From Tragulus kanchil (lineage: Eukaryota; Chordata; Mammalia; Artiodactyla; Tragulidae): a DNA stretch of 64,000 nucleotides. Location of the stretch: the NCBI GenBank assembly GCA_022376925.1, contig JAIOJX010000032.1:198024939-198088938 (forward strand), written 5' to 3'. The notes beneath the pieces are model-generated. The model made no database searches. It was not told the DNA's origin and was given only the letters and a program-made list of their open reading frames with translations. Of the stretch, positions 1-11,625 are shown piece by piece (position 1 is the stretch's first letter; each line of letters opens with the position of its first letter). A program made the position numbers and the translations under genes.

Positions 1-266
1 GAAGGAAGCAGTCAAGGAGTTGACATTGGAGGAGAGAGCTGAATGACAGGAAGGATGGTATGGGAGATGGTCTGGGAAGAAGGTGAACAGCCTATAGAGA
101 AGCCTTGAGATAGGATCAAGCTTAAGTTCTTAGAGAAGCAGAAATAAAGATGGTTTCACTTAAGTGGAAGGATCACAGAGAAGAGAGAAGACTAGAAGCA
201 AGAATGAGGGATGCCCATGTAGATCATAGTTAGAATTTAAATATTCTAAATGTGATGAGAAGCTAT
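1..266. other. Unassigned purine-rich sequence
   Basis: Rich in G and A, no open frame of note and no repeat family I can name with confidence. It is the unduplicated flank of the first tandem duplication. Confidence 0.5.
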
Positions 267-302
267 CAAAGAATTTTTAGGAGGTGAGCAGTATGATTGG
301 AT

Positions 303-546
303 TTGCATTTATTTATTGGAACATAATTGCTTAACAATGTTGTATTAGCTTCTGCTGTACAATGAAGTGAATCAGCTCTTTGTATAGCCCCTCCGTGGGC
401 CTCTCTCCCATGCCTCTGACCCATTCAGCTCTCTACGGTCATCACAGAGCTGAGCTTCCTGGGCTATACATCAGGTTCCTACTAGCTATCTTGCTATCTA
501 TTTTATACAAGGAAGTATATTTATATTTCTGCTGCCACACAAGGAC
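303..546 (-). mobile_element. Ruminant L1 3' end (antisense), first copy
   Basis: Read on the minus strand this resembles the 3' untranslated end of ruminant L1: a tail-proximal block about a missing-pair site ('ttgcttaacaatgttgtatt' on the plus strand), followed by the block covering bracketed 'gaatcagctct' and 'ctagctatcttgctatctat'. Only the 3' end is present, as in most 5'-truncated L1 insertions. Family assignment is from remembered consensus, not a search. Confidence 0.7.
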
Positions 547-1416
547 TAACCTTCTTAGGGGCAGTCACAGCTTGGAAGCAAGGACTCCAGTTAGATCTCT
601 CGTGATCTCCATAGAGAAATTTCCATAAAAAAATCTTCTTTCCATACTTGCAGGGAAATATTGAGGGAACTGGGAAGGCATCACATGAAAAGAGAATGAG
701 AAGTTTGAGTCATACAGATAGTGTGACTTGAAGCTAGAAATCAAGACTAGACAGGTCAGTTGGTCAGTTTGCTGTACTGACTTCAAAGGTACTTTGTGGA
801 GTTAAACCATGGAAGCATTAAAATCTTTTGCCCCCTTGTCAGTATAGAATGTATTTGATAAGGTCGGTGAGTATTGTATGAGAAATAGGTCTTTCTTTTT
901 TGATGGGTCCCTCTGGAGACGTGTCTTGACCTGTGTCAGAAAATCACCCTTTCCTAGCTAAATGAAAGAGACAAATCTGTGCAAGCCTTCTCATAATTTT
1001 GACTTGTGGGTGTCAGGTAAGTCTGTGAGCTCCCGCCCTTATTATAAATACTGTCTCCAGAGGAGGTGAACATTTAAAATTTTTACAGTCTCAATGTAGT
1101 CATGCCTTGAGATCATCTGAGAAGTGCTGTAGAAGCACAAAGTATTATTACTATCATTATGGCAGTAATGACTATGATTATAATGCAGTTAGGGGGAGCC
1201 AAGGAGGAATGGCAGTTAAAGGTGAGTAGACTTTACTCACTGTATCTGAGTAGAATGTACAGTATTAAAAACTGTGTGTGCAGGGAACTCATGGAAAAAG
1301 ACAGAGCATAGACATAGGGACATCGTGGCGAAGAAATGGGGTAGGGAAGCAGGAGGAATGAGTTGAGGGAAAGCTAAATTCAAAGAATTTTTAGGAGGTG
1401 AGCAGTATGATTGGAT

Positions 1417-1660
1417 TTGCATTTATTTATTGGAACATAATTGCTTAACAATGTTGTATTAGCTTCTGCTGTACAATGAAGTGAATCAGCTCTTTGTATA
1501 GCCCCTCCGTGGGCCTCTCTCCCATGCCTCTGACCCATTCAGCTCTCTACGGTCATCACAGAGCTGAGCTTCCTGGGCTATACATCAGGTTCCTACTAGC
1601 TATCTTGCTATCTATTTTATACAAGGAAGTATATTTATATTTCTGCTGCCACACAAGGAC
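1417..1660 (-). mobile_element. Ruminant L1 3' end (antisense), second copy
   Basis: Duplicate of the element at 303-546, carried by tandem duplication 1 at a shift of 1114 bp. It is not an independent insertion. Confidence 0.7.
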
Positions 1661-2559
1661 TAACCTTCTTAGGGGCAGTCACAGCTTGGAAGCAAGGACT
1701 CCAGTTAGATCTCTCGTGATCTCCATAGAGAAATTTCCATAAAAAAATCTTCTTTCCATACTTGCAGGGAAATATTGAGGGAACTGGGAAGGCATCACAT
1801 GAAAAGAGAATGAGAAGTTTGAGTCATACAGATAGTGTGACTTGAAGCTAGAAATCAAGACTAGACAGGTCAGTTGGTCAGTTTGCTGTACTGACTTCAA
1901 AGGTACTTTGTGGAGTTAAACCATGGAAGCATTAAAATCTTTTGCCCCCTTGTCAGTATAGAATGTATTTGATAAGGTCGGTGAGTATTGTATGAGAAAT
2001 AGGTCTTTCTTTTTTGATGGGTCCCTCTGGAGACGTGTCTTGACCTGTGTCAGAAAATCACCCTTTCCTAGCTAAATGAAAGAGACAAATCTGTGCAAGC
2101 CTTCTCATAATTTTGACTTGTGGGTGTCAGGTAAGTCTGTGAGCTCCCGCCCTTATTATAAATACTGTCTCCAGAGGAGGTGAACATTTAAAATTTTTAC
2201 AGTCTCAATGTAGTCATGCCTTGAGATCATCTGAGAAGTGCTGTAGAAGCACAAAGTATTATTACTATCATTATGGCAGTAATGACTATGATTATAATGC
2301 AGTTAGGGGGAGCCAAGGAGGAATGGCAGTTAAAGGTGAGTAGACTTTACTCACTGTATCTGAGTAGAATGTACAGTATTAAAAACTGTGTGTGCAGGGA
2401 ACTCATGGAAAAAAAGACAGAGCATAGACATAGGGACATCGTGGCGAAGAAATAGGGAGGGGGAAGCATGGAGGAAGTAACAAGGAAACCTATAGTGTTA
2501 TGTGTGGAAAAGATAGCTAGTGTTATAGTGCTAAGGGAATAGGAGTGCTTACAATGGCT

Positions 2560-2704
2560 TGGGGCGAAGGTCTGGAGGGGTGGGATGGGGGGATCTGGGT
2601 GGGTGGGGACCATGGATATGCATATGACTGATCTGGGAACATACATGTCTGTGAACAACAAAACTCTGTAAAACCTTTAAAATAAAGAATTAATAAAATA
2701 AAAA
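2560..2704 (+). mobile_element. Ruminant L1 3' end (sense)
   Basis: A G-rich run, then 'atatgcatatgactgatct', 'acaaaactctgtaaaacctt' and an A-rich tail with AATAAA-like signals (2680-2704). This order matches the 3' untranslated end of ruminant L1 in sense orientation. It is followed by a short TG run and G tract (2705-2730). Confidence 0.6.
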
Positions 2705-2730
2705 CTGTGTGTGTGTGGGGGGGAGGGTGG

Positions 2731-3043
2731 ACACAGAGAGGCAGATGTGGGCACTGAGACATCATTACTGTACACCAATGTACTTTAGTGAAACAGTGTT
2801 CAGAAAATATCATTGCATTCCTCTACTTAAAACTGAAGCACAGCTTTGCTTTGCTTCATTAATAATATGTTGGTGTGAAATATGATTTTCCTGCATGACA
2901 CTTGGGACATGATGGTGATCTCAGAAGCTCTGGGTGTAGCAAGAGTTTATGATGTAAAGTATTTATTTCAGATATTACTCTAACTGCACTGGGGAATAAG
3001 AAGCTGTGACAAAAGACCTCTGGTTTGACTTCTTTGTCATTTA
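2731..3043. other. Unassigned intergenic sequence
   Basis: Unduplicated sequence between duplications 1 and 2. No repeat family or coding signal recognised. Confidence 0.5.
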
Positions 3044-3662
3044 GTATGTTTTCTCCATTTTCTTTCCAGGTCTCCATTTTTGGGAATCTGTGTTTCTGGA
3101 GAAACTAATGGTTACTCCTTTGGCAAGCATTTATGGAGTATCTATTAAACATGATGCCTAGTGTTAGATTGTAGGATTAATGGGGTAAATATGATTTGTT
3201 GACTGTTTTAGAGGTTTTACAGGTCAGTGAGAGTATCAGACAAGAATACCAACGGGTTTGATGTGTTACATTCAGCTTAACCAGTTGCCCAAGTGTCATA
3301 CTCAAATCTGCACCTCAGACACCTCTCTCTGGGGTCGGTGTGTAAGGTGGATTTAAGAGGGCTGCATTGGAAGCAGGGAGACTCTGATCAAGCCTGTTGC
3401 AGAGGTATAGGTGAAAGATAAATTTCTCATTTTTTTGAAAGACTTTTTATCTCTGAAACTCAAATACTTGAGATTATTTATCATGAGACCTGGTGGAGAA
3501 AAGAACTAGTTTGTAGGATTCTGATAATTCGTGTGACTGAAATGTTCAGTTCCCTGATTGTGTGGCTGACTGTGAACAGAAAAGGACAGTGATCATCTCT
3601 GCTTGGGTGGAAAATACCTGGACATTTCCTCTGAGTTTGGAGGATTCGGGGCAGTTGAAGAC

Positions 3663-3868
3663 TTGTTGTTCAGTTGCTTCAGTCATGTCTGACTTTTTTG
3701 TGACCTCATAACCTGCCAGATCAGACTCCTCTGTCCATGAAATTTTTCAGGCGAAAACACTGGAGCAGGTTGCTATTTCCTTCTCCAGGGGATCTTCCTG
3801 ATTCAGGGATCGTACCTGCACCTCTTTCTTTGGCAGGCAGATTCTTTACCACTGAGCCACCAGGAGCT
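3663..3868 (-). mobile_element. Bov-tA SINE (antisense), first copy
   Basis: Minus-strand copy of the ruminant tRNA-derived SINE. Landmarks on the plus strand are 'cagttgcttcagtcatgtct', 'actggagcaggttgc', 'ccttctccaggggatcttcc' and the tRNA-derived head 'ttctttaccactgagccacc'. Degenerate, so not a recent insertion. Confidence 0.88.
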
Positions 3869-4757
3869 GAGGACTTAACTTAGTCAGAAATGTTTTGTGA
3901 GAAGTTGCCATAAGACTAGGGTTATATGTGACGTTTTGGACATGGTCCTACATGTTGCCCAAGAGAGTGTACTCAGTAACAATGGCCAAAATTATCGCCT
4001 CTTTTATACTAGAGTGGATTGCTTAGAAACATTTTAAGAGAGGAAATAGTTATATGTGACGTTTTGACAGGCTATGAATACTACAATGGTTCCCTTTACT
4101 TTTTTTTCAGACAAGAAAAACCAAAACGGGTTTGTTTGTATGTTTTCTCCATTTTCTTTCCAGGTCTCCATTTTTGGGAATCTGTGTTTCTGGAGAAACT
4201 AATGGTTACTCCTTTGGCAAGCATTTATGGAGTATCTATTAAACATGATGCCTAGTGTTAGATTGTAGGATTAATGGGGTAAATATGATTTGTTGACTGT
4301 TTTAGAGGTTTTACAGGTCAGTGAGAGTATCAGACAAGAATACCAACGGGTTTGATGTGTTACATTCAGCTTAACCAGTTGCCCAAGTGTCATACTCAAA
4401 TCTGCACCTCAGACACCTCTCTCTGGGGTCGGTGTGTAAGGTGGATTTAAGAGGGCTGCATTGGAAGCAGGGAGACTCTGATCAAGCCTGTTGCAGAGGT
4501 ATAGGTGAAAGATAAATTTCTCATTTTTTTGAAAGACTTTTTATCTCTGAAACTCAAATACTTGAGATTATTTATCATGAGACCTGGTGGAGAAAAGAAC
4601 TAGTTTGTAGGATTCTGATAATTCGTGTGACTGAAATGTTCAGTTCCCTGATTGTGTGGCTGACTGTGAACAGAAAAGGACAGTGATCATCTCTGCTTGG
4701 GTGGAAAATACCTGGACATTTCCTCTGAGTTTGGAGGATTCGGGGCAGTTGAAGACT

Positions 4758-4963
4758 TGTTGTTCAGTTGCTTCAGTCATGTCTGACTTTTTTGTGACCT
4801 CATAACCTGCCAGATCAGACTCCTCTGTCCATGAAATTTTTCAGGCGAAAACACTGGAGCAGGTTGCTATTTCCTTCTCCAGGGGATCTTCCTGATTCAG
4901 GGATCGTACCTGCACCTCTTTCTTTGGCAGGCAGATTCTTTACCACTGAGCCACCAGGAGCTG
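4758..4963 (-). mobile_element. Bov-tA SINE (antisense), second copy
   Basis: Duplicate of the SINE at 3663-3868, identical as far as I can see and carried by tandem duplication 2. Confidence 0.88.
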
Positions 4964-5139
4964 AGGACTTAACTTAGTCAGAAATGTTTTGTGAGAAGTT
5001 GCCATAAAAGACTAGGGTTATATGTGACGTTTTGGACATGGTCCTACATGTTGCCCAAGAGAGTGTACTCAGTAACAATGGCCAAAATTATCGCCTCTTT
5101 TATACTAGAGTGGATTGCTTAGAAACATTTTAAGAGAGG

Positions 5140-5828
5140 GACTAACTCAGACAGACTACATCTATTGCCTTGACTTTGAAAGATGCTGTTTTGGGAGAAG
5201 ATCCTGGTTGTTCATTTCAGGTGTAGGGTTGAAGTAAAACTCACAGGGCTATATGAAATACACTCTATAGTTTCTTCCCTACCTTGAGAAGGCTATAAAC
5301 TCCTGACTTTTAAGATTATAAAGAAGATCACTGTTTTGAATTATAGTTTTGAAGGACTGAATTTGACTTTATATCATTGAGAAAACTGTAACCACTGTGA
5401 ATTAATGATGCCATGTATGTTTACAGGAGTTGTGTTTTATGGACTCTGGAATCAAGTAGCCTTGAGAACTTCTGGATCTTTGTAACACAAAATTTACTGT
5501 TAATTACAAAAAAGGCTTAATTGAAGTCAGCCTAACTTTACACCAAGCCTGAGTTATAGAATTTATAGAGCTGTTTCTGTTCCCTCTGAGAGTACTGAAA
5601 AGAGGAATGACTTTAAACTGAACCAGAAAAGATAAAGACAGAAAGGCTCTTTCTTAGTACAAATAATATAACACACAGCAGAAGACTGATATCAAATTAT
5701 GAAGAAAAATATATTGATAGCAATTTTAATGTGACTTTAAAGTAGCCTACCTTGGTTTTGCCCAGCTCTTCTTTTTCTAAGAGTTTCGATAAGCTAGGAC
5801 TCTTCTACTTTTAAAGTATTCTCTCAGG
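5140..5828. other. Unassigned AT-rich intergenic sequence
   Basis: About 690 bp with no recognisable repeat, open frame or RNA gene. The end (about 5780-5815) reappears in error-rich form at 6916-6949, the join of duplication 3. Confidence 0.5.
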
Positions 5829-6013
5829 TGTGGGAAAGGGACTAGATAAGCTCCATCAGTTCTGTATTCACCTAGGATTGTATGAAATTGTAAGTTATCT
5901 TTGTATTAATAGCATTTGCTTTCATGGACTATTGCTGAATTTAAAGATAATACTCATTTATTGCTTCTAAGGAAGAAAAAACTTTCTAAATTTATTTTCA
6001 GAAAGCATCTTTA

Positions 6014-6104
6014 TATGGCTGATTCATGTTGATATGTGGCAAAAACCAACCCAATATTGTAAAGCAACTGTTCTCCAATTTAACAGAAATGAAAAAAGAA
6101 ACAT
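6014..6104 (+). mobile_element. Ruminant L1 3' tail (sense), first copy
   Basis: 'tggctgattcatgttgat', 'ggcaaaaaccaacccaatat' and 'tgtaaagcaactgttctcca' followed by an A-rich tail match the extreme 3' end of ruminant L1. Only about 90 bp is present. Confidence 0.75.
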
Positions 6105-6243
6105 CGTTACTTGAAGCAGAAATAATATGGGTTGCATGGTGACACATTTGAGGATGTGAAATCACTCCCTTCTATAGTTACATGGAAGATTTATACATCA
6201 TCAGAAGAAACAAAAAACCATTCCCTGCTAAAATGCCTTAAGG

Positions 6244-6385
6244 TTGTGTTAGTCGCTCAGTCATGTCCAACCCCACAGACTATAGCTCACTAGGCTCCTC
6301 TCTACATGGAATTTTTCAGACAAGAATACTGGAGTAGGTTGCCATTTCCTACTCCAGGGGAACTTCTCAACCCAGGGAATGCTCC
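6244..6385 (-). mobile_element. Bov-tA SINE fragment (antisense), first copy
   Basis: Contains 'agtcgctcagtcatgtccaa', 'ctaggctcctctctacatgg' and 'aagaatactggagtaggttg' on the plus strand, the typical antisense Bov-tA body. The tRNA-derived head is missing beyond 'cccaggga'. Confidence 0.88.
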
Positions 6386-7134
6386 TTGCTTAATTTTTTC
6401 AGGAGTATATAATTCAGGAAAGCTTGTTACTGTTTATAATCAATGGATCTACTACTAGTTTTCTGTAATTTTACCTGAATTATGTTCAGTTAACTATACA
6501 TATTCTGTAAGGCTTTCCTAATGCTGACCTTTTGCATTACTAGGAAGGTAGATTTCATTTCAAAGCTGTTTACAAATGTGAACTTATTTGCCTACTATAA
6601 CCAACACATATTGCTCTTACACCAAATGTCCAGCCATCTCTTTAATGGAAGTCAACAAGTATAATTGCTTTGGGCTAGAGTTGATTGTTGAGCACAATGA
6701 ACAAATATTCTTTCTTTTTGCTTTCTTTTTATTTTTTAGGAGAGAGTGTAGTAAAGGATGCAGGGAAGATTTCAAGGGCTTATGTCTTGAAATATTAGGT
6801 TGCAACTGATGGCTAATCCAGGTTCAGAAAAAGAAAACTCCCTTGTGATGTAGTGTTGTGCAATTGCATAAAGCAGATGTGTAATAAAGGCTTGTGTCTT
6901 TCCCTGAAGCATCTGTCAAAGATTTGATAGAACTCTTACTTAATTTTAGTGTGGGAAAGGGACTAGATAAGCTCCATCAGTTCTGTATTCACCTAGGATT
7001 GTATGAAATTGTAAGTTATCTTTGTATTAATAGCATTTGCTTTCATGGACTATTGCTGAATTTAAAGATAATACTCATTTATTGCTTCTAAGGAAGAAAA
7101 AACTTTCTAAATTTATTTTCAGAAAGCATCTTTA

Positions 7135-7225
7135 TATGGCTGATTCATGTTGATATGTGGCAAAAACCAACCCAATATTGTAAAGCAACTGTTCTCCAAT
7201 TTAACAGAAATGAAAAAAGAAACAT
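7135..7225 (+). mobile_element. Ruminant L1 3' tail (sense), second copy
   Basis: Duplicate of 6014-6104 carried by tandem duplication 3. Confidence 0.75.
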
Positions 7226-7364
7226 CGTTACTTGAAGCAGAAATAATATGGGTTGCATGGTGACACATTTGAGGATGTGAAATCACTCCCTTCTATAGTT
7301 ACATGGAAGATTTATACATCATCAGAAGAAACAAAAAACCATTCCCTGCTAAAATGCCTTAAGG

Positions 7365-7506
7365 TTGTGTTAGTCGCTCAGTCATGTCCAACCCCACAGA
7401 CTATAGCTCACTAGGCTCCTCTCTACATGGAATTTTTCAGACAAGAATACTGGAGTAGGTTGCCATTTCCTACTCCAGGGGAACTTCTCAACCCAGGGAA
7501 TGCTCC
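7365..7506 (-). mobile_element. Bov-tA SINE fragment (antisense), second copy
   Basis: Duplicate of 6244-6385 carried by tandem duplication 3. Confidence 0.88.
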
Positions 7507-7670
7507 TTGATTAATTTTTTCAGGAGTATATAATTCAGGAAAGCTTGTTACTGTTTATAATCAATGGATCTACTACTAGTTTTCTGTAATTTTACCTGAA
7601 TTATGTTCAGTTAACTATACATATTCTGTAAGGCTTTCCTAATGCTGACCTTTTGCATTACTAGGAAGGT

Positions 7671-9900
7671 AGATTTCATTTCAAAGCTGTTTACAAATGT
7701 GAACTTATTTGCCTACTATAACCAACACATATTGCTCTTACACCAAATGTCCAGCCATCTCTTTAATGGAAGTCAACAAGTATAATTGCTTTGGGCTAGA
7801 GTTGATTGTTGAGCACAATGAACAAATATTCTTTCTTTTTGCTTTCTTTTTATTTTTTAGGAGAGAGTGTAGTAAAGGATGCAGGGAAGATTTCAAGGGC
7901 TTATGTCTTGAAATATTAGGTTGCAACTGATGGCTAATCCAGGTTCAGAAAAAGAAAACTCCCTTGTGATGTAGTGTTGTGCAATTGCATAAAGCAGATG
8001 TGTAATAAAGGCTTGTGTCTTTCCCTGAAGCATCTGGCATTACTCATCATGAGAAGCAGGTGCCTAGGTTGGACAGATCACATGTCTGTTCCAGGATGAC
8101 ACATTTCTCTTGTTTCTGGGTTGCATTTGAATTTTCTTTGGCTCCTGTCAACCCGAGCATGTTAAAGATCAAAATGATAATGCAGAGAAAGATTGCCTAA
8201 GAAAAAGTGTAAACAAGGTGGCTGCATTTTCTGGCATCATAAGACTCTGAGTTTCAGAAAAATTAGTAAGCCACCCTATGACTGACATTCCATGATGGTC
8301 CAGATATAAGGCTTATATACTTGTTGTGACAGGTTGAATCATGACTTCTATGGATGGGTCCTGTCTCCAAATGGACGGTTTGTCTGCTAGTTAGTCTTTG
8401 TTATGTCTGAGCGAACCATGGGTGTCATAAAAATTTACTGAATTGTACCCTTCCCTCACTTAATCCATGCTGTCCCAGTAGACAAGGGTTTATGAAAGTA
8501 TCGGAAAAATATTTACAAATATATAAAACTAGGAAGAGCACATTTTGTAAAAACTGACTTATTCAGGGAACATGAGGCAGTCACCTGCCTTTTTCCTTGT
8601 TTTACTCTCACATGGAATTAAATCATGTGAGAGTTAGATTGTTAGTATTCCAGGATGAAAACCATCTGGTTATTGAAGTCCATGAATATTGCTTGGATTG
8701 TGATCTCTCTGAATCCCATGCCAACTTTGGCTAGGACTTGCTAATATTTGTGGTTCAGATAATGGCAGTGTTTCTTATTTGAATTTAGGGAACGATAGAT
8801 TTCATTTCAAAGCTGTTTACAAATGTGAACTTATTTGCCTACTATAACCAACACATATTGCTCTTACACCAAATGTCCAGCCATCTCTTTAATGGAAGTC
8901 AACAAGTATAATTGCTTTGGGCTAGAGTTGATTGTTGAGCACAATGAACAAATATTCTTTCTTTTTGCTTTCTTTTTATTTTTTAGGAGAGAGTGTAGTA
9001 AAGGATGCAGGGAAGATTTCAAGGGCTTATGTCTTGAAATATTAGGTTGCAACTGATGGCTAATCCAGGTTCAGAAAAAGAAAACTCCTTGTGATGTAGT
9101 GTTGTGCAATTGCATAAAGCAGATGTGTAATAAAGGCTTGTGTCTTTCCCTGAAGCATCTGGCATTACTCATCATGAGAAGCAGGTGCCTAGGTTGGACA
9201 GATCACATGTCTGTTCCAGGATGACACATTTCTCTTGTTTCTGGGTTGCATTTGAATTTTCTTTGGCTCCTGTCAACCCGAGCATGTTAAAGATCAAAAT
9301 GATAATGCAGAGAAAGATTGCCTAAGAAAAAGTGTAAACAAGGTGGCTGCATTTTCTGGCATCATAAGACTCTGAGTTTCAGAAAAATTAGTAAGCCACC
9401 CTATGACTGACATTCCATGATGGTCCAGATATAAGGCTTATATACTTGTTGTGACAGGTTGAATCATGACTTCTATGGATGGGTCCTGTCTCCAAATGGA
9501 CGGTTTGTCTGCTAGTTAGTCTTTGTTATGTCTGAGCGAACCATGGGTGTCATAAAAATTTACTGAATTGTACCCTTCCCTCACTTAATCCATGCTGTCC
9601 CAGTAGACAAGGGTTTATGAAAGTATCGGAAAAATATTTACAAATATATAAAACTAGGAAGAGCACATTTTGTAAAAACTGACTTATTCAGGGAACATGA
9701 GGCAGTCACCTGCCTTTTTCCTTGTTTTACTCTCACATGGAATTAAATCATGTGAGAGTTAGATTGTTAGTATTCCAGGATGAAAACCATCTGGTTATTG
9801 AAGTCCATGAATATTGCTTGGATTGTGATCTCTCTGAATCCCATGCCAACTTTGGCTAGGACTTGCTAATATTTGTGGTTCAGATAATGGCAGTGTTTCT
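7671..9900. repeat. Tandem duplication 4 (shift about 1126 bp)
   Basis: Copy A is 7671-8775, copy B 8797-9900. The ~21-bp insert 8776-8796 resembles the bases upstream of copy A (about 7650-7670) with substitutions and small indels. One C is lost between copies (7970 versus about 9089 region), a short-indel difference typical of this window. Confidence 0.93.
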
Positions 9901-10082
9901 CAAGGTGTGGTGTTTGATTATCTGCTTCAGAATTACCTGGCATGCTTGGGGAAAAGCATAGATCTCTGGGGCTGCCCCTACTGATCTGCTGAATCAGCAT
10001 CTGTTACATAAACTTTAAAACCTGTGTTTTCAGCAAGTACTCTATGTGATCATGTGAATTGTAAAGCTTGAGAACTATTAGC
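9891..10082. mobile_element. MER5A-like (hAT-Charlie) non-autonomous DNA transposon
   Basis: The ends read 'cagtgtttctcaaggtgtgg' and 'aagcttgagaactattagc', which are diverged inverted-repeat ends typical of MER5A. The middle has 'cagaattacctggcatgctt' and 'actgatctgctgaatcagca'. Length of about 190 bp fits a full-length element. Assigned from remembered consensus. Confidence 0.78.
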
Positions 10083-10639
10083 TTTTCTTGATGTTAAGTT
10101 TGCAATTTTTGATTGTTTTCATGTAGAGATTAAGTAGAATTGGAGGTTAAAATACTCAACCTTAAAAGTAAGAATTTCATGGATCAGCAATAACCATACA
10201 ACCCATTTTTGGCTATGGTGCTAATGAAAATTATCCTATACTTATTCCTTAGAAATGTGAGCGTTGTGAGTCATATTCAAAAGTGATTCTTAGGACAAAG
10301 ACTTATTTTTAGGGAAGTGATTGGAGTGTGTGTATGTTTGGCAGGTGTGCATATGTGTTAGAAGAGAGGTGAAATTATTGGGGGCCTGTTGTAACCTTAG
10401 ATTCTTCTTATTCCAGGTCAAATATATATAGAATACAAAAACTAAGAGGAATTTGTCTTTTGGATTTTTACCTTAGTGAAATGAATTTAAGAAATGTTTT
10501 CTTTTGTCTTTTTGTTTTACAAAAGAATAGATATCCACTATGCCTAAGTTCTTTTCATGACTTTTTTTTTTAAGTCTGCAGTACAGAGACACAAAAGCTA
10601 TCATTTAAAGCCAATTCAGGATGTTTTATTCTCATTTAG
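10083..10639. other. Unassigned AT-rich intergenic sequence
   Basis: About 560 bp with no repeat, RNA gene or coding signal that I can name. Not duplicated. Confidence 0.5.
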
Positions 10640-10800
10640 AGACATAATCCTCATTTATTTGAAACATTTATTGAACCATAAAATACAAACAGAAAATATG
10701 CAAACAGCTTCATCATGTAACCAGTACTGAGGTTAAGAAACAAAACCTCACTGACACCCCAAAGTCACTCTTATCCCTAATTCTGGTCACTAAGACTTCT
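10640..10800 (-). mobile_element. L1M-like 3' region fragment (antisense)
   Basis: 'catgtaaccagtactgaggt' and 'aagaaacaaaacctcactga' followed by 'caccccaaagtcactc' fit the antisense 3' region of an old mammalian L1. The same part of a related element is seen at 33800-33960. Diverged; boundaries approximate. Confidence 0.5.
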
Positions 10801-11464
10801 CTAGAAAAAACATTTTCCTGATGACTAGAAGTTATTTTATTTATAATAAACATGTAATCTCTTATTTTTTTGTAAATATTAATCTTTCTTCATATACTGG
10901 AATCTGTAACAGCTTAGTAATCAATCTTAGTTCAATCTGAACTTTTTTCACTAAATATTGACTTTAGAAAACTCTCTTTTTACTAATTTATAATTCTAGA
11001 AGTTTTCTTTCATTAAGTGAAATTCTCTAGGTACACATTGAATCATCTCTGTTTACTCCATATTTTGCTTCTAATCTGAAATGAACAAATAAAAAATTTC
11101 AGAGTAGAAGTAGGTCAATATTAATTATGGACCACACAGGGCAGTTGTTTGAATCGCATGAATTTAAAACAAGTAGTTAATAAATTTTCCATTTTATCCA
11201 TTGGTAAAATTTGGTGATTAAACAAACCAACTGATTAGATATAGTGGATTTAGTGCAATAATTTATTGGAACTAGGGATAAATCAATAGAAATTGATATT
11301 TTGGTGTATTGGGAAGCTACCAAAAAAAAAAAAAAAACATGTTGCTATTAGGAACTTCACATGATTTTCTCTTTTCGTCGTGAATCAGATCCAGCAAGGG
11401 GCAAGCCCCTTTCCTATTAATCTGCAGAATTAAAGGGAAGGTATCATGACAATATGAAAATAAC
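10801..11464. other. Unassigned AT-rich sequence with poly-A run
   Basis: No family recognised. A homopolymer A run at about 11321-11337 is the only notable element. Confidence 0.5.
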
Positions 11465-11625
11465 ACTGTGCTTGTGGTCTGCAACCTTTTGGGACCAAAG
11501 ACAAATCATATAACCTTATTAAACATCAGTCTCCAAATCTGTAAAATAAGGCTAATAATATTTTCTTTGCAAAACTATGGTGGAACATGAATAAGATTAA
11601 TATTCATAACCATCTAGGCAGACAG
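11465..11625 (+). mobile_element. MIR SINE fragment (sense)
   Basis: The order 'caaatcatataaccttatta', 'cagtctccaaatctgtaaaa', 'taaggctaataatatt' and 'gaacatgaataagatt' follows the MIR core and downstream part (CORE-SINE, tRNA-derived, ancient). Confidence 0.7.

Larger units (their letters stand above)
267..2453. repeat. Tandem duplication 1 (shift 1114 bp)
   Basis: Copy A is about 267-1380 and copy B about 1381-2453, near identical over 1 kb. The last ~60 bp of copy A (from about 1318) is a corrupted version of the copy B end around 2440-2500. The bases before copy B (about 1368-1380) resemble the flank before copy A (about 250-266) with extra bases. This looks like an error-rich join, so a likely assembly duplication. 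Confidence 0.93.
3044..5139. repeat. Tandem duplication 2 (shift 1094 bp)
   Basis: Copy A is 3044-4043, copy B 4138-5139. The 94 bp between them (4044-4137) is in neither copy as such, yet contains pieces of the unit: 'ttatatgtgacgtttt' (also near 3921) and an altered version of the 'agacaagaataccaacggg' stretch near 3239. This looks like garbled join sequence. Confidence 0.92.
5829..8036. repeat. Tandem duplication 3 (shift 1121 bp)
   Basis: Copy A is 5829-6915, copy B 6950-8036. The 34-bp insert 6916-6949 reads as a deletion-rich version of the flank upstream of copy A (about 5780-5815). Copy B overlaps duplication 4, so 6550-6915 / 7671-8036 / 8797-9162 are three copies of one stretch. 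Confidence 0.93.

Noticed and set aside
2670..2704. AATAAA-type signals as a gene polyadenylation site
   Set aside because: They belong to the 3' end of an L1 fragment; no upstream exon is visible.
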